From: JAFGCR01 sp964538225
Lineage (GTDB): Bacteria > Patescibacteriota > Gracilibacteria > UM-FILTER-43-11
Direction of reading: 5' to 3'
DNA length: 22,059 bases
Assembly: GCA_964538225.1 (NCBI GenBank)
Contig: CAZIDW010000017.1
Span: forward strand, 1-22,059
The translations under genes were made by a program, and so were the position numbers. Below are positions 6,208 to 12,708 of this stretch, piece by piece. Position 1 is the first letter of the stretch. Every line of letters starts with the position of its first letter. The notes beneath the pieces are model-generated. The model did not search any database, was not told the DNA's origin, and saw nothing but the letters and a program-made list of their open reading frames with translations.

Positions 6208-7053
6208 TTATTCCTCCACCATCACTGTTTTGTATTTCTCCAGCATGCGCCTTAGCGACTCTTCCAGGGGCGGCATATGAACGCCTAGTTTTTCCCGCTT
6301 GTCCGTGTTCAGAACGCAATTGGCACGGCGTTTACATAAAGCGTCCTGTTCCTTTTTACCCATAAGTCTGATCTTGAACTTCGGATCCACAATCTCCTGA
6401 TACATCTCCATGATGGATTTGTGGTCCATGGCGCCACTGTTGGTCATATTGAAAATGCCGGTTTCTTTGCGCTTCATCAGTTCGATGGCGGCGGGGATGA
6501 AATCCTCGATCACGGTGCAGGAGTTTTTGATGTTGATCATCCTCGGATATTTGAGGAGTTTGTTGATCAGGTTTTTGGGGTGGGGTTTGCCGGTAATGGG
6601 GATGCGCACTCTCAGCTGAAGGACGTTTTTAAAATCTTTCAGGGCTTTTTCGGAATACACGCGTGACCGGCTGTAAAGCGAGCCGAAATAATTGGGTTCG
6701 TCGTCTTCGGTGTAACCGCCTTTTTTATACCCGTCATACACACATCCGCTGGCCATCTGCACCATGTACACACCGAATTCTTCAGCTATGGCTGCTATAT
6801 TGATACTGCCGGCGACATTCACACTCATGGTTTCACCGGGGTGGTCTTCACACCAGTCCACGTTCGGATAGCCGGTAATTCCGGTCGCGTTGATGATGAC
6901 ATCGGGTTTGGTTTCGTAAACCGCTTTTTCCACCTCCGTATGATTCCGTATCTCAATCCGGGGAGTGAAGATTTTAAAGCCGGCATTGGGGAGCTCGCAT
7001 TTGAAATGCGATCCGATAAAACCGGTGGCACCAAGAAGCAATATTTTTTTCAT
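6208..7053 (-). CDS. NRS/ER-like sugar-nucleotide 3,5-epimerase/4-reductase (RmlD-type SDR)
   Basis: A 281-residue extended short-chain dehydrogenase. The Rossmann NAD(P) motif is GATGFIG (8-14). Several blocks recall plant UDP-rhamnose synthesis NRS/ER proteins: NATGITGYPNVDWCED (55-70), SGCVYDG, DEPNYFGSLYS (118-128), LRVRIPI, NSCTVIEDFIP and GIFNMTNSGAMDH. Such enzymes convert 4-keto-6-deoxy-hexose nucleotides to the rhamnose form; RmlD-type dTDP-rhamnose synthesis is the general alternative. Oddity: the catalytic YxxxK is Y127-S-R-S-R131, with Arg for Lys; the codon is CGC, so no other reading is possible. No other sugar gene is near. It converges head-on with the cluster gene upstream. 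Confidence 0.8.
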   Translation of the reverse strand: MKKILLLGATGFIGSHFKCELPNAGFKIFTPRIEIRNHTEVEKAVYETKPDVIINATGITGYPNVDWCEDHPGETMSVNVAGSINIAAIAEEFGVYMVQMASGCVYDGYKKGGYTEDDEPNYFGSLYSRSRVYSEKALKDFKNVLQLRVRIPITGKPHPKNLINKLLKYPRMINIKNSCTVIEDFIPAAIELMKRKETGIFNMTNSGAMDHKSIMEMYQEIVDPKFKIRLMGKKEQDALCKRRANCVLNTDKREKLGVHMPPLEESLRRMLEKYKTVMVEE

Positions 7054-7161
7054 ATTTTTTATTAATCAATACTATACTAAAATAGAAGTGTTCCTGAAAA
7101 AGTAAAGCAAAATCCTTATCAGCAATGTCTGTTTTACTGACTAACCTTAACTTTATTCACT

Positions 7162-7374
7162 ATGCACCAAAAATACGTCTTCCAGTTCATGAAACACATG
7201 GCGGTTAACCTTTCGCTGGCCGGCATCCTTTCCATTGCGGTCGGGGTCCTGATTTTCATTTATCCGACCTTACTGGCCATCTTAGTCAGCGCGCTCCTGA
7301 TCATCATCGGTCTTCTGTGTCTGAAAGTGGCTCACCGCATTAACCGCTATTCCAAAGTGGAATTTGATATATAA
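7162..7374 (+). CDS. Small two-helix membrane protein
   Basis: A 70-residue protein with two hydrophobic segments, about 16-34 (VNLSLAGILSIAVGVLIFI) and 38-55 (LLAILVSALLIIIGLLCL), and a basic C-terminal tail (KVAHRINRYSK). The tail suggests the C-terminus is cytoplasmic. The start is ATG 7162; ATG 7189 (MKHM) is an alternative. No family is recognised. The upstream CTAACCTTAACTTTATTCACT has no Shine-Dalgarno but repeats the TAACC word found before other starts here. It is divergent from the epimerase gene and upstream of tRNA-Lys. Confidence 0.6.
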   Translation: MHQKYVFQFMKHMAVNLSLAGILSIAVGVLIFIYPTLLAILVSALLIIIGLLCLKVAHRINRYSKVEFDI

Positions 7375-7434
7375 AGAAGGCCCTGATTTGACCAGTTTGT
7401 TTACAAAACCAGTCTCAATTTTTCCTTTTTTGGT

Positions 7435-7463
7435 TTGACTTTTAGAGTCATCAAATTTAATAT
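7435..7463 (+). promoter_or_regulatory. Promoter of tRNA-Lys
   Basis: -35 TTGACT (7435-7440), 17-bp spacer, -10 TAATAT (7458-7463). The predicted start near 7470 is about 14 nt before the mature tRNA. Confidence 0.5.
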
Positions 7464-7483
7464 AACGAGGCTTTTGAAGCTGT

Positions 7484-7559
7484 GGGTGTTTAGCTCAGTT
7501 GGTAGAGCAGTAGCCTTTTAAGCTATTGGTCCTGGGTTCGAGTCCCAGAACACCCACCA
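7484..7559 (+). tRNA. tRNA-Lys(UUU)
   Basis: Full cloverleaf: acceptor GGGTGTT/AACACCC, D arm GCTC-AGTTGGTA-GAGC, anticodon stem GTAGC/GCTAT around loop CTTTTAA (anticodon TTT), T arm CTGGG-TTCGAGT-CCCAG, discriminator A, and an encoded CCA at 7557-7559. The anticodon stem has one G-U closing pair. Confidence 0.95.
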
Positions 7560-7561
7560 CT

Positions 7562-7634
7562 CCAAAATAAACTCTAGCCTGCGAATCATCCTGCGCGATG
7601 CTCCGGAGGCTTCTTTGGCTGACGTTTATTTTGG
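7562..7634 (+). repeat. Perfect 11-bp inverted repeat just 3' of tRNA-Lys (possible structured RNA)
   Basis: CCAAAATAAAC (7562-7572) and GTTTATTTTGG (7624-7634) are exact inverted copies. They enclose a second stem (AGCCT/AGGCT) around a GC-rich loop. It begins 2 bp after the tRNA CCA, so it is likely on the tRNA transcript. It could be a processing or termination structure or the remnant of a small inverted-repeat element. Confidence 0.4.
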
Positions 7635-7651
7635 GGCAATGGGGTTTGCCT

Positions 7652-7680
7652 GGCATTCCTGAAAATGCCGCTCATTTTTT
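7652..7680 (+). terminator. Weak hairpin-T candidate downstream of tRNA-Lys
   Basis: GGCATT-CCTGAA-AATGCC (7652-7669) is followed after five bases by TTTTTT (7675-7680). The gap to the T run weakens the call. The remainder of the gap to 7921 shows no coding sequence I trust: one 83-codon frame has no family features, and the sequence includes short hairpins such as CCCGC-CCA-GCGGG and a GCCTGCC...GGCAGAC pair. Confidence 0.35.
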
Positions 7681-7921
7681 AGGTCATGCTTACTTTGTTT
7701 CGTTCTCCCGCCCAGCGGGAATCACTTTACTGCGTAACAGCAAACTCGCCATTTTACCCCTGTCCCGGAAAATACCCCTGGCCAAGCCTGCCTGTGATTC
7801 CACTGAGTTCATCGAAGTCCGGCAGACAAGCCTCATATTTTCTGAATAACTTTTTAGGGTGGGTATTTAAATTTTTATACGCCAAAAAATCACAAATCTG
7901 AAATCACAAATCAAAAATGTT

Positions 7922-8482
7922 TTACTCTTCTTGTCCAAAGAAGCTGGAAATCACAAAAGCCACGGCCGGCAGGGAGAACCAGGCGTTGTAGTTGTTTATC
8001 ATCAGCCGTACGAGTTGAGACTGGCGGTAGATGTCGAGTACCGCTTCGTTTATGATCACACTGCTTTCCTGCACCAGCGAAGCTCCGGACGCGTAAATCA
8101 GAATAGTGCTGGTGATCAGCCCCGCGCTCAGTACACCGTAGGCCAGTGACAGCATCGCCCGCATCATCAGGGAATTGCTTTTTCCCATATTGATGTGGAA
8201 CCGCCCCCGCGTAGTGATGAGGATGATACAAAGAATAAAAATAACGATTTTCGTGAGGATAAGGGCGTTGGCGTTCGCCGCGAAATCCACCGTCCGGATG
8301 GTCGGATCCGCCCCCAGAAAATACCGTTCTATAATATTCCCCACGCCGTCAGCCGCCAGAATCGCGATGTAGGTGCTGATGATGATCTTTATACTCTGAT
8401 TACGCCCAATAATAAACGTGTAGGCGATGATGACCGTAAAGAAGACGATGATGAGGAGGTCCCAGCTCAGACTAATCTCCAT
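7922..8482 (-). CDS. CvpA-like (colicin V production) integral membrane protein
   Basis: A 186-residue protein with four predicted membrane helices: about 7-26 (WDLLIIVFFTVIIAYTFIIG), 32-50, 74-92 (ALILTKIVIFILCIILITT) and 110-135 (ALSLAYGVLSAGLITSTILIYASG). Topology and length fit the CvpA family, whose first helices are followed by a G-rich segment (here AADGVGNII). CvpA-like proteins are implicated in envelope integrity and colicin V production; a role here is unknown. It is preceded by a good promoter on the minus strand and lies downstream of the glycosylase gene in the same direction, separated by a hairpin. The family call rests on topology and is not certain. Confidence 0.5.
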   Translation of the reverse strand: MEISLSWDLLIIVFFTVIIAYTFIIGRNQSIKIIISTYIAILAADGVGNIIERYFLGADPTIRTVDFAANANALILTKIVIFILCIILITTRGRFHINMGKSNSLMMRAMLSLAYGVLSAGLITSTILIYASGASLVQESSVIINEAVLDIYRQSQLVRLMINNYNAWFSLPAVAFVISSFFGQEE

Positions 8483-8509
8483 TGTGCGTTTTTATTTTTA
8501 TCCATATCG

Positions 8510-8538
8510 ATTATACGCTGAACATTTTTTTTATGCAA
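8510..8538 (-). promoter_or_regulatory. Promoter of the CvpA-like gene
   Basis: On the minus strand, -35 TTGCAT (8538-8533), 17-bp spacer, and a perfect -10 TATAAT (8515-8510). The predicted start near 8503 gives a 21-nt leader. Confidence 0.5.
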
Positions 8539-8555
8539 ACATTATTTTAAGGATA

Positions 8556-8632
8556 CAGGACTAAGAACACAGGATAAAGCCGACTATCAGAATAATAGCT
8601 GAGTCCTGTGCCCTGTTTTCTGTGTTCTTTTT
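8556..8632 (-). terminator. Inverted-repeat structure after the glycosylase gene
   Basis: AAGAACACAG (8563-8572) pairs exactly with CTGTGTTCTT (8620-8629), and CAGGACT (8556-8562) pairs with AGTCCTG (8602-8608). The two stems cross, so they are alternatives or a pseudoknot. The element begins at the stop codon of the glycosylase gene and probably ends its transcript, though no T run follows on the minus strand. Confidence 0.4.
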
Positions 8633-9168
8633 CAGAAATAAAATCTCCACTTTTTATCCAGACCAACGCGGATGCCGATGCGGGGGGAGGTCTTGATTTT
8701 TTCAGGCCGAAAACCGTCATCGTAAACGCCATCATCCGTTTTTCCGCATAAATCCCTTCCGTTGTGGCTTTGTTTGGTCATATTCAGCGCGATGCACAGT
8801 TTACCCGGCCCGTCGGCCAGGCGGTCTGCGCGCCCCCGCCGTTTTTTCATCCGTTCAACCCCCTCTATCGGCTTGATGGACCGTATCAGTACCGCGGCCG
8901 GAAATTCCTTTTTTTCCGTCACAATATTGGCGCAGTGGTACATGCCGTAGGTGAAATACACGTACAGATGCCCGGCCGGGCCGAACATCATTTTATTGCG
9001 TTCCGTCTTCCCCCGGCAGGCGTGGCAGGCCGGGTCCTTCTGGCCGATGTACGCTTCCACTTCATCGATCCGTCCGCTTGTTTTGCCGATCACCAAAATC
9101 TTACCCAGCAGTTCCCGGGCAACGGTTAATGTCGGCCTATTGAAAAAAGAGCGGGGGAGTTTTTTCAT
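8632..9168 (-). CDS. 3-methyladenine DNA glycosylase (AAG/MPG family)
   Basis: A 178-residue base-excision repair enzyme that removes alkylated purines. AAG landmarks by comparison with the human enzyme: GRIDEVEAYIG carries the catalytic Glu (E38) and the DNA-intercalating Tyr (Y40), and H49 in ACHA matches the conserved His. Next come RNKMMFGPAGHLYVYFTYG (58-76), then NIV, DGPGKLCIALNM (119-130) and GRDL. Length is close to the minimal bacterial family. I choose ATG 9168 (MKKLPRSFF); the upstream in-frame start at 9240 would run into the tRNA gene. A perfect TATAAT lies at 9180-9175 on the minus strand, putting the transcript start at or beside the ATG, so the mRNA is probably leaderless. 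Confidence 0.92.
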   Translation of the reverse strand: MKKLPRSFFNRPTLTVARELLGKILVIGKTSGRIDEVEAYIGQKDPACHACRGKTERNKMMFGPAGHLYVYFTYGMYHCANIVTEKKEFPAAVLIRSIKPIEGVERMKKRRGRADRLADGPGKLCIALNMTKQSHNGRDLCGKTDDGVYDDGFRPEKIKTSPRIGIRVGLDKKWRFYF

Positions 9169-9174
9169 GGGTTT

Positions 9175-9180
9175 ATTATA
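9175..9180 (-). promoter_or_regulatory. -10 box of the glycosylase gene (leaderless transcript predicted)
   Basis: TATAAT on the minus strand ends 7 nt before the ATG at 9168, so transcription should start on the start codon. The -35 match is poor (TGTTCT at 17 bp). Confidence 0.45.
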
Positions 9181-9235
9181 CTTAAAAAACTTGCGCCAGA
9201 ACATCAAAACAGGTAACGTATTCCCGCAAAAACGT

Positions 9236-9312
9236 GTCACCGTAGCTCAGTTGGTTAGAGCGCAGGACTCATAAGCCTGAGGTCGGTGGTTCAATCCCAC
9301 CCGGTGACACCA
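9236..9312 (+). tRNA. tRNA with CAU anticodon (Met elongator or lysidine-Ile)
   Basis: Acceptor GTCACCG/CGGTGAC, D arm GCTC/GAGC, anticodon loop CTCATAA (anticodon CAT), T arm GGTGG-TTCAATC-CCACC, discriminator A and encoded CCA. The anticodon stem CAGGA/GCCTG has an A-G mismatch at the loop-closing pair. The acceptor is fully paired, so it is not the initiator. Elongator Met is the default; tRNA-Ile2 (CAU read as UA* after lysidine) cannot be excluded. A possible promoter is -35 TTGCGC (9191-9196), 17 bp, TAACGT (9214-9219). The 3' part from 9268 on is the left attachment site of the element. Confidence 0.92.
9268..9312 (+). repeat. attL: 45-bp direct repeat within the tRNA 3' end
   Basis: Begins at the first base of the anticodon loop (CTCATAA) and runs through the encoded CCA. 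It is identical over 45 bp to 14412-14456; the bases on both sides differ. Confidence 0.93.
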
Positions 9313-9322
9313 ATCAAGCTAG

Positions 9323-9343
9323 TTTAAGCCATAAATCGAACAT
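9323..9343 (+). repeat. Left terminal inverted repeat of the element
   Basis: TTTAAGCC-N7-GAACAT, inverted relative to 14343-14363 with 17 of 21 bases matching. A further outlying pair, TTAGCCA (9351-9357) and TGGCTAA (14315-14321), keeps the same inverted order. These are candidate arm-type recombinase sites. Confidence 0.5.
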
Positions 9344-9394
9344 TGCACCGTTAGCCAAGAGCCTCAGGCCAAAAGCCTGTAGCCCCTTGCTCAT

Positions 9395-9574
9395 ATGGAA
9401 AATGCAATATTTGAACTGCACCAGCAGTTCTGTGACGAGTGCCAATATTCAAAGAATTACAGATACACAACCATCAAGACTTATAAGGAGGGCATAAAGC
9501 AGTTCCTCCGTTTTTATGACGGAGAAATAAATACTTTCCATCAAATAACGACCGATACACTAGTGTTGCGTTAA
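9395..9574 (+). pseudogene. Truncated tyrosine recombinase/integrase (N-terminal SAM-like domain only)
   Basis: A 59-codon frame starting ATG 9395. The residues CDECQYSKNYRYTTIKTYKE, then GIKQFLRFYDGEINTFHQIT, match the core-binding (SAM-like) domain of phage and XerC/D-type integrases: helix, turn with T-I-x-T-Y, helix with F-L-R-F, and a final I-T segment. It stops at TAA 9572-9574 where the sequence changes to an antisense transposase tail. The catalytic domain (R...HxxR...Y) is absent. A full-length protein would be about 280-400 residues, so this is a remnant. Its place directly inside attL is standard for the integrase of such elements. Confidence 0.75.
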
Positions 9575-9741
9575 AAAATGGCTAAGGGAAGCTGTTTTTC
9601 CGTCTCATCTTCGGGAATCTGTAATTCGGCTTCATTAAGAAGGCTTGTTAAAGCCGTTTTCTCGAATTGAGAAGTTGACAAAATTTGTAGAATTTCATAG
9701 AGATTCCGCTTAATATTGAGCTGTTTTTCTAGCAATTTGAC
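9571..9741 (-). pseudogene. C-terminal remnant of an IS transposase (IS4-like)
   Basis: Minus-strand frame of 56 codons ending TAA at 9573-9571, with in-frame stops just upstream (9747-9742). It reads LNIKRNLYEILQILSTSQFE, then KTALTSLLNEAELQ, and ends QLPLAIF. The pattern Y-E-I-L-Q-I-L-S, then F-E-K-T, then a final Q-L-x-L-x-F is familiar from tails of IS4-type transposases, from memory of the family. Its stop overlaps the integrase-fragment stop by two bases, so insertion of an IS followed by deletion probably broke the integrase. No terminal inverted repeats or target duplication were found. Confidence 0.55.
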
Positions 9742-9765
9742 TCATTAGCACAATGATGGTATTTT
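9737..9765 (+). promoter_or_regulatory. Promoter of the first cargo gene
   Basis: -35 TTGACT (9737-9742), 17-bp spacer, extended -10 TGG-TATTTT (9757-9765). The predicted start near 9772 leaves a 29-nt leader. The -35 lies at the edge of the transposase remnant, so the IS debris may have supplied it. Confidence 0.5.
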
Positions 9766-9800
9766 TGAAAACCTATTTTGCTTAAAAATCAGACAAATCC

Positions 9801-11738
9801 ATGACCAGTAACCTTGATAATTATAGTAGTCAATTTCCGTCAGTGTACTCGAACGGAGAATCAGTAGTCATCACTTCTTTCAATCAGCTTTGCCATGAAT
9901 CCAAACTTAGAATTGAAAGAGTATTAACCGAGGCCGACCTAATTCGATCTTTGGAGGTCGGTTCATTCGATAATATTCAAGTGCCCAACTCTATTTGCAA
10001 AGACGGAGAGATAATTGATTTAGCTTCAATAATTGGAGTAATCGTTGAGGAGGATGGTAGGAAGAGTATAAAAGCCAACACAAAAAAGAATTACCCAGAC
10101 GAAATCGACTTCGACAGAGTGAATGCTCAAGCGCTGCAAATGGCAGATTACATTGAACATAACAAAAAAAATCTGATTGATGTTCTGACTCAATATGAAA
10201 CACACGAAGTGGCAAATGATGAAATTGAAAGGACATTAGATCTACTACGATCACTTTCAGAAAATAAAGCATATTTCAAAAGACGAATTGGTGGAATTGG
10301 ATCATTTTTACCAATAAACCAACCATTATACGCACTTGCCTGTTTTTCTATGGTGCCCTCACTAATGGCAGACCAAGTCTTAGTACGACCACCCGTAGAA
10401 GTAAGACAGCTGTTTTCTGAAATCAATGATGCGCTGAAATTAAAGGTACATTTTCCCAATATAGAAATCTCCAATCAGGATAGAGCCGATTTCATCGAAA
10501 CATGCAAAGTCGGACAGGTCGAAGTGATTATATTCACGGGGAAAATGGAAAATGCATACAAGGTTAGAAAATCATTCAGTGAGGATGTACTCTTTATTGT
10601 CAATGGAGCTGGACACAATCCTATTGTCGTCAGTAATGACGCAGATTTAGATTCAGCAGTGAGTAGTGCTCTTCGCGTACAGCTATACAACCAAGGGCAA
10701 GACTGCGCAAATCCGAGCGCTATTTTGGTTCACAGGCAAGTAGTACAGGGTTTTCTGCAAAAATTAAGGGGGGAACTGAGCGGTGTCATTGTGGGAAGCT
10801 ACGAAGATCCAAAAGTTAGAGTGGGGCCCATCAGCAATCCAAAAGACCTAGGTAGAATAGTCGGACTTCTAAACAAGAATAGATCGTTCGTTGACCCTGC
10901 AACGCCGGGAATCATGCATGCTAAAACAGGTCTTGTTGAGCCAATCATCATCAGCAAACCTTTGGAAGAAGGTGGAAATTACACCGAGCAGATGGCACCC
11001 ATATTCTTTGTGCATGAATATGAAACAGATGAGTCCCTTTCAGATTATTTCGAAAATGATACATATTCTCAAAATGCGATGTATGTATCACTTTTTGGCA
11101 CCAGCCAGTATGTAGATAACCTTACCGGCTTTCACTTCAGCGACGGAAGGCGATTGCATGACCAGCAACAGATAATAAGGAATAAAGATATTCATGCTAA
11201 AGGCGTTGAAAGAGGCACACAGCCATACGGAGGTTATGGAAGAAGGGCTTCTTGCCTAATCATAAATGGTAGATTTATGCCTAAACCCACGCTACCTCAA
11301 CGCGACATATTCGAGCAACTAGTACAACCGGTATTGTCAGCCCAAGAAAGCCAAACGACTAAAACTAGGAAAGACACTTCGAAAAAAATCCAGGCAGCAG
11401 TCGAAAGGACACTTGTACTGAAAGCAAAATCACAAGAAAAACCGAGGGAGGCAACTGTATTGGATGAGAAAAATATCACTTACGTCGGCAGATTAGAAGG
11501 CCATGAAAGACTTGAAAGGATAAGGGAACTCAGGAGAATTTTGGCCACAAATGAATTAAAGCCTGATAAAATCATGGAGCACATATATCGGCTAGATCGC
11601 AGTGATCGAAATGACACCTCGAAGACATTCTTTTTAGATTTATACAATTTACTGATCGGTCGAAACGCCGGACCAAGAATTTCCACCCTCATATGTGGAA
11701 TGAATAGAGATCAACTACTAAAGTTGCTCGATATTTAG
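9801..11738 (+). CDS. Aldehyde-dehydrogenase-like protein with LysRS-I-like C-terminal tail
   Basis: A 645-residue protein, longer than the usual ALDH (about 480-500). Residues about 100-510 follow the ALDH fold: IGSFLPINQPLYA (166-178) matches the P-W-N-F-P segment with N173. VIIFTGKMENAYKV (242-255) is the cofactor-binding turn. GQDCANP holds the nucleophile C302, and TEQMAPIFFV the E-x-F-G-P region. The conserved general-base Glu is replaced: VNGAGHNP has N268 where ALDHs have E-L-G-G-K-N-P, spaced 34 residues before the Cys as expected. The last 90 residues include LYNLLIGRNAGPRISTLI, recalling the C-terminal domain of class I lysyl-tRNA synthetases. It may be an acyl or thioester enzyme rather than a dehydrogenase. 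First cargo gene of the element. Confidence 0.7.
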   Translation: MTSNLDNYSSQFPSVYSNGESVVITSFNQLCHESKLRIERVLTEADLIRSLEVGSFDNIQVPNSICKDGEIIDLASIIGVIVEEDGRKSIKANTKKNYPDEIDFDRVNAQALQMADYIEHNKKNLIDVLTQYETHEVANDEIERTLDLLRSLSENKAYFKRRIGGIGSFLPINQPLYALACFSMVPSLMADQVLVRPPVEVRQLFSEINDALKLKVHFPNIEISNQDRADFIETCKVGQVEVIIFTGKMENAYKVRKSFSEDVLFIVNGAGHNPIVVSNDADLDSAVSSALRVQLYNQGQDCANPSAILVHRQVVQGFLQKLRGELSGVIVGSYEDPKVRVGPISNPKDLGRIVGLLNKNRSFVDPATPGIMHAKTGLVEPIIISKPLEEGGNYTEQMAPIFFVHEYETDESLSDYFENDTYSQNAMYVSLFGTSQYVDNLTGFHFSDGRRLHDQQQIIRNKDIHAKGVERGTQPYGGYGRRASCLIINGRFMPKPTLPQRDIFEQLVQPVLSAQESQTTKTRKDTSKKIQAAVERTLVLKAKSQEKPREATVLDEKNITYVGRLEGHERLERIRELRRILATNELKPDKIMEHIYRLDRSDRNDTSKTFFLDLYNLLIGRNAGPRISTLICGMNRDQLLKLLDI

Positions 11739-11766
11739 CGCACCATTCGAAATACAAATACTAATA

Positions 11767-11775
11767 TGGTACACT
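11767..11775 (+). promoter_or_regulatory. Extended -10 of the APH-type gene (leaderless transcript predicted)
   Basis: TGG-TACACT (11767-11775) ends 6 nt before ATG 11782, so a transcript would start on the ATG itself. The -35 is not convincing. Read-through from the gene upstream (43-bp gap) is the alternative. Confidence 0.35.
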
Positions 11776-11781
11776 CAACGC

Positions 11782-12636
11782 ATGAGTATATTCGACGAAG
11801 CAGCATTGGCCGACAGCTTGTCTAAATACTCAAATATAAAGGTTATCAGCTTACAAGCTGTGACAGGTGGGTATACTCTTGCAAAAAGATATATTGCCCG
11901 TTTTGAAAATGGAAGCTCAGCATTTGTAAAAATTGCCACTAACAACGATACGACGAACTGGCTACGGGCGGAGCATAATTTTTACAGTCAGTCTGAGTAT
12001 GGCTTTCATCCAAAAATGCTGGGCTGGAAGGATAATCAAAGTGAAACATTTATTCTACTTGAGGACTTAAGCAAAGCTGAATGGTCATACATCTGGACCA
12101 AGGATAAGGTGAAATGTGTTCTTGATAGCCTGGATAAAGTTGGGCATGTGCAATCATCGATTAATCTACCGTCAATTAGAGATCTTCATTCTGACTTATT
12201 TTGTTGGAACTTAATTGAAAAGGACCCAAACATATTCATTAACTCCAATCTCGCCGATAAAGATATCCTTAGTAAGAAGCTACCCTCATTAAAGAAATTA
12301 GCAGACTCTGCAAATATTGATGGATCTAGCTTGGTTCATATGGATATCCGCAGTGACAATACATGCTTTTTTGATAATCGGGCACTTTTTGTGGACTGGA
12401 ACCATGCTTGTATTGGCAATGCCAAGATGGATATCCTCTTTTGGCTTCCCTCGCTTTATCTTGAAGGTGGACCAGCACCATGGGACTTTGAATTGAATGA
12501 GCCGGAATTATTGGCTTTAATACTAGGATACTTCGCGTATAATGCATCGCTAGAGACACCTCATTCAGGGTCAGAGCTTAGGAATTTTCAGAGAAAACAG
12601 CTAGAAGTGGTCTATGAGTGGATAAACAGGCTTTGA
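11782..12636 (+). CDS. APH-type (aminoglycoside phosphotransferase-like) small-molecule kinase
   Basis: A 284-residue kinase-like protein. N-lobe: GGYTLAKRYIARF and AFVKIA with the ATP-binding Lys (K50), and E64 in RAEHNFY. The hinge is FILLEDL (90-96). Catalytic loop is H186-M-D188-IRSDN193, the APH version of the Brenner motif (HxDxxxxN), and the metal-binding Asp is D205 in FVDWNHA. All key residues are present, so an active phosphotransferase is likely. The substrate is unknown. Aminoglycoside resistance should not be assumed, since the APH fold also covers choline, homoserine, sugar and nucleoside kinases. It lies between the ALDH-like and the NTase-RibA genes, which suggests a joint pathway. 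Confidence 0.85.
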   Translation: MSIFDEAALADSLSKYSNIKVISLQAVTGGYTLAKRYIARFENGSSAFVKIATNNDTTNWLRAEHNFYSQSEYGFHPKMLGWKDNQSETFILLEDLSKAEWSYIWTKDKVKCVLDSLDKVGHVQSSINLPSIRDLHSDLFCWNLIEKDPNIFINSNLADKDILSKKLPSLKKLADSANIDGSSLVHMDIRSDNTCFFDNRALFVDWNHACIGNAKMDILFWLPSLYLEGGPAPWDFELNEPELLALILGYFAYNASLETPHSGSELRNFQRKQLEVVYEWINRL

Positions 12637-12678
12637 TTAGCTCAATATTTAGCATTTGCTTTTTCCTGATTTCATTGT

Positions 12679-12707
12679 ATAATTCACTCCTTTTTTTAGT
12701 GAATTAT
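12679..12707 (+). promoter_or_regulatory. -10 box overlapped by a perfect 10-bp inverted repeat before the NTase-RibA gene
   Basis: TATAAT at 12678-12683 is a likely -10 (weak -35 TTTGCT at 12655-12660, 17 bp). ATAATTCACT (12679-12688) and AGTGAATTAT (12698-12707) are exact inverted copies around CC-T7. The right arm ends one base before ATG 12709. It could be an operator, or an RNA hairpin that hides the start codon. Confidence 0.5.
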
Positions 12708-12708
12708 C

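Noticed and set aside
7598..7849. 83-codon frame after tRNA-Lys
   Set aside because: There is no start context or family motif, and it runs through hairpins and repeat-like words, so it is probably non-coding.
9169..9240. Upstream start for the glycosylase
   Set aside because: It would begin inside the tRNA gene and pass through its own -10 box. The family normally starts at the MKKLPRSFF region.
11782..12636. Aminoglycoside resistance gene
   Set aside because: Only the kinase fold is supported. Nothing in the sequence identifies an aminoglycoside as substrate, and the neighbours suggest a metabolic pathway.
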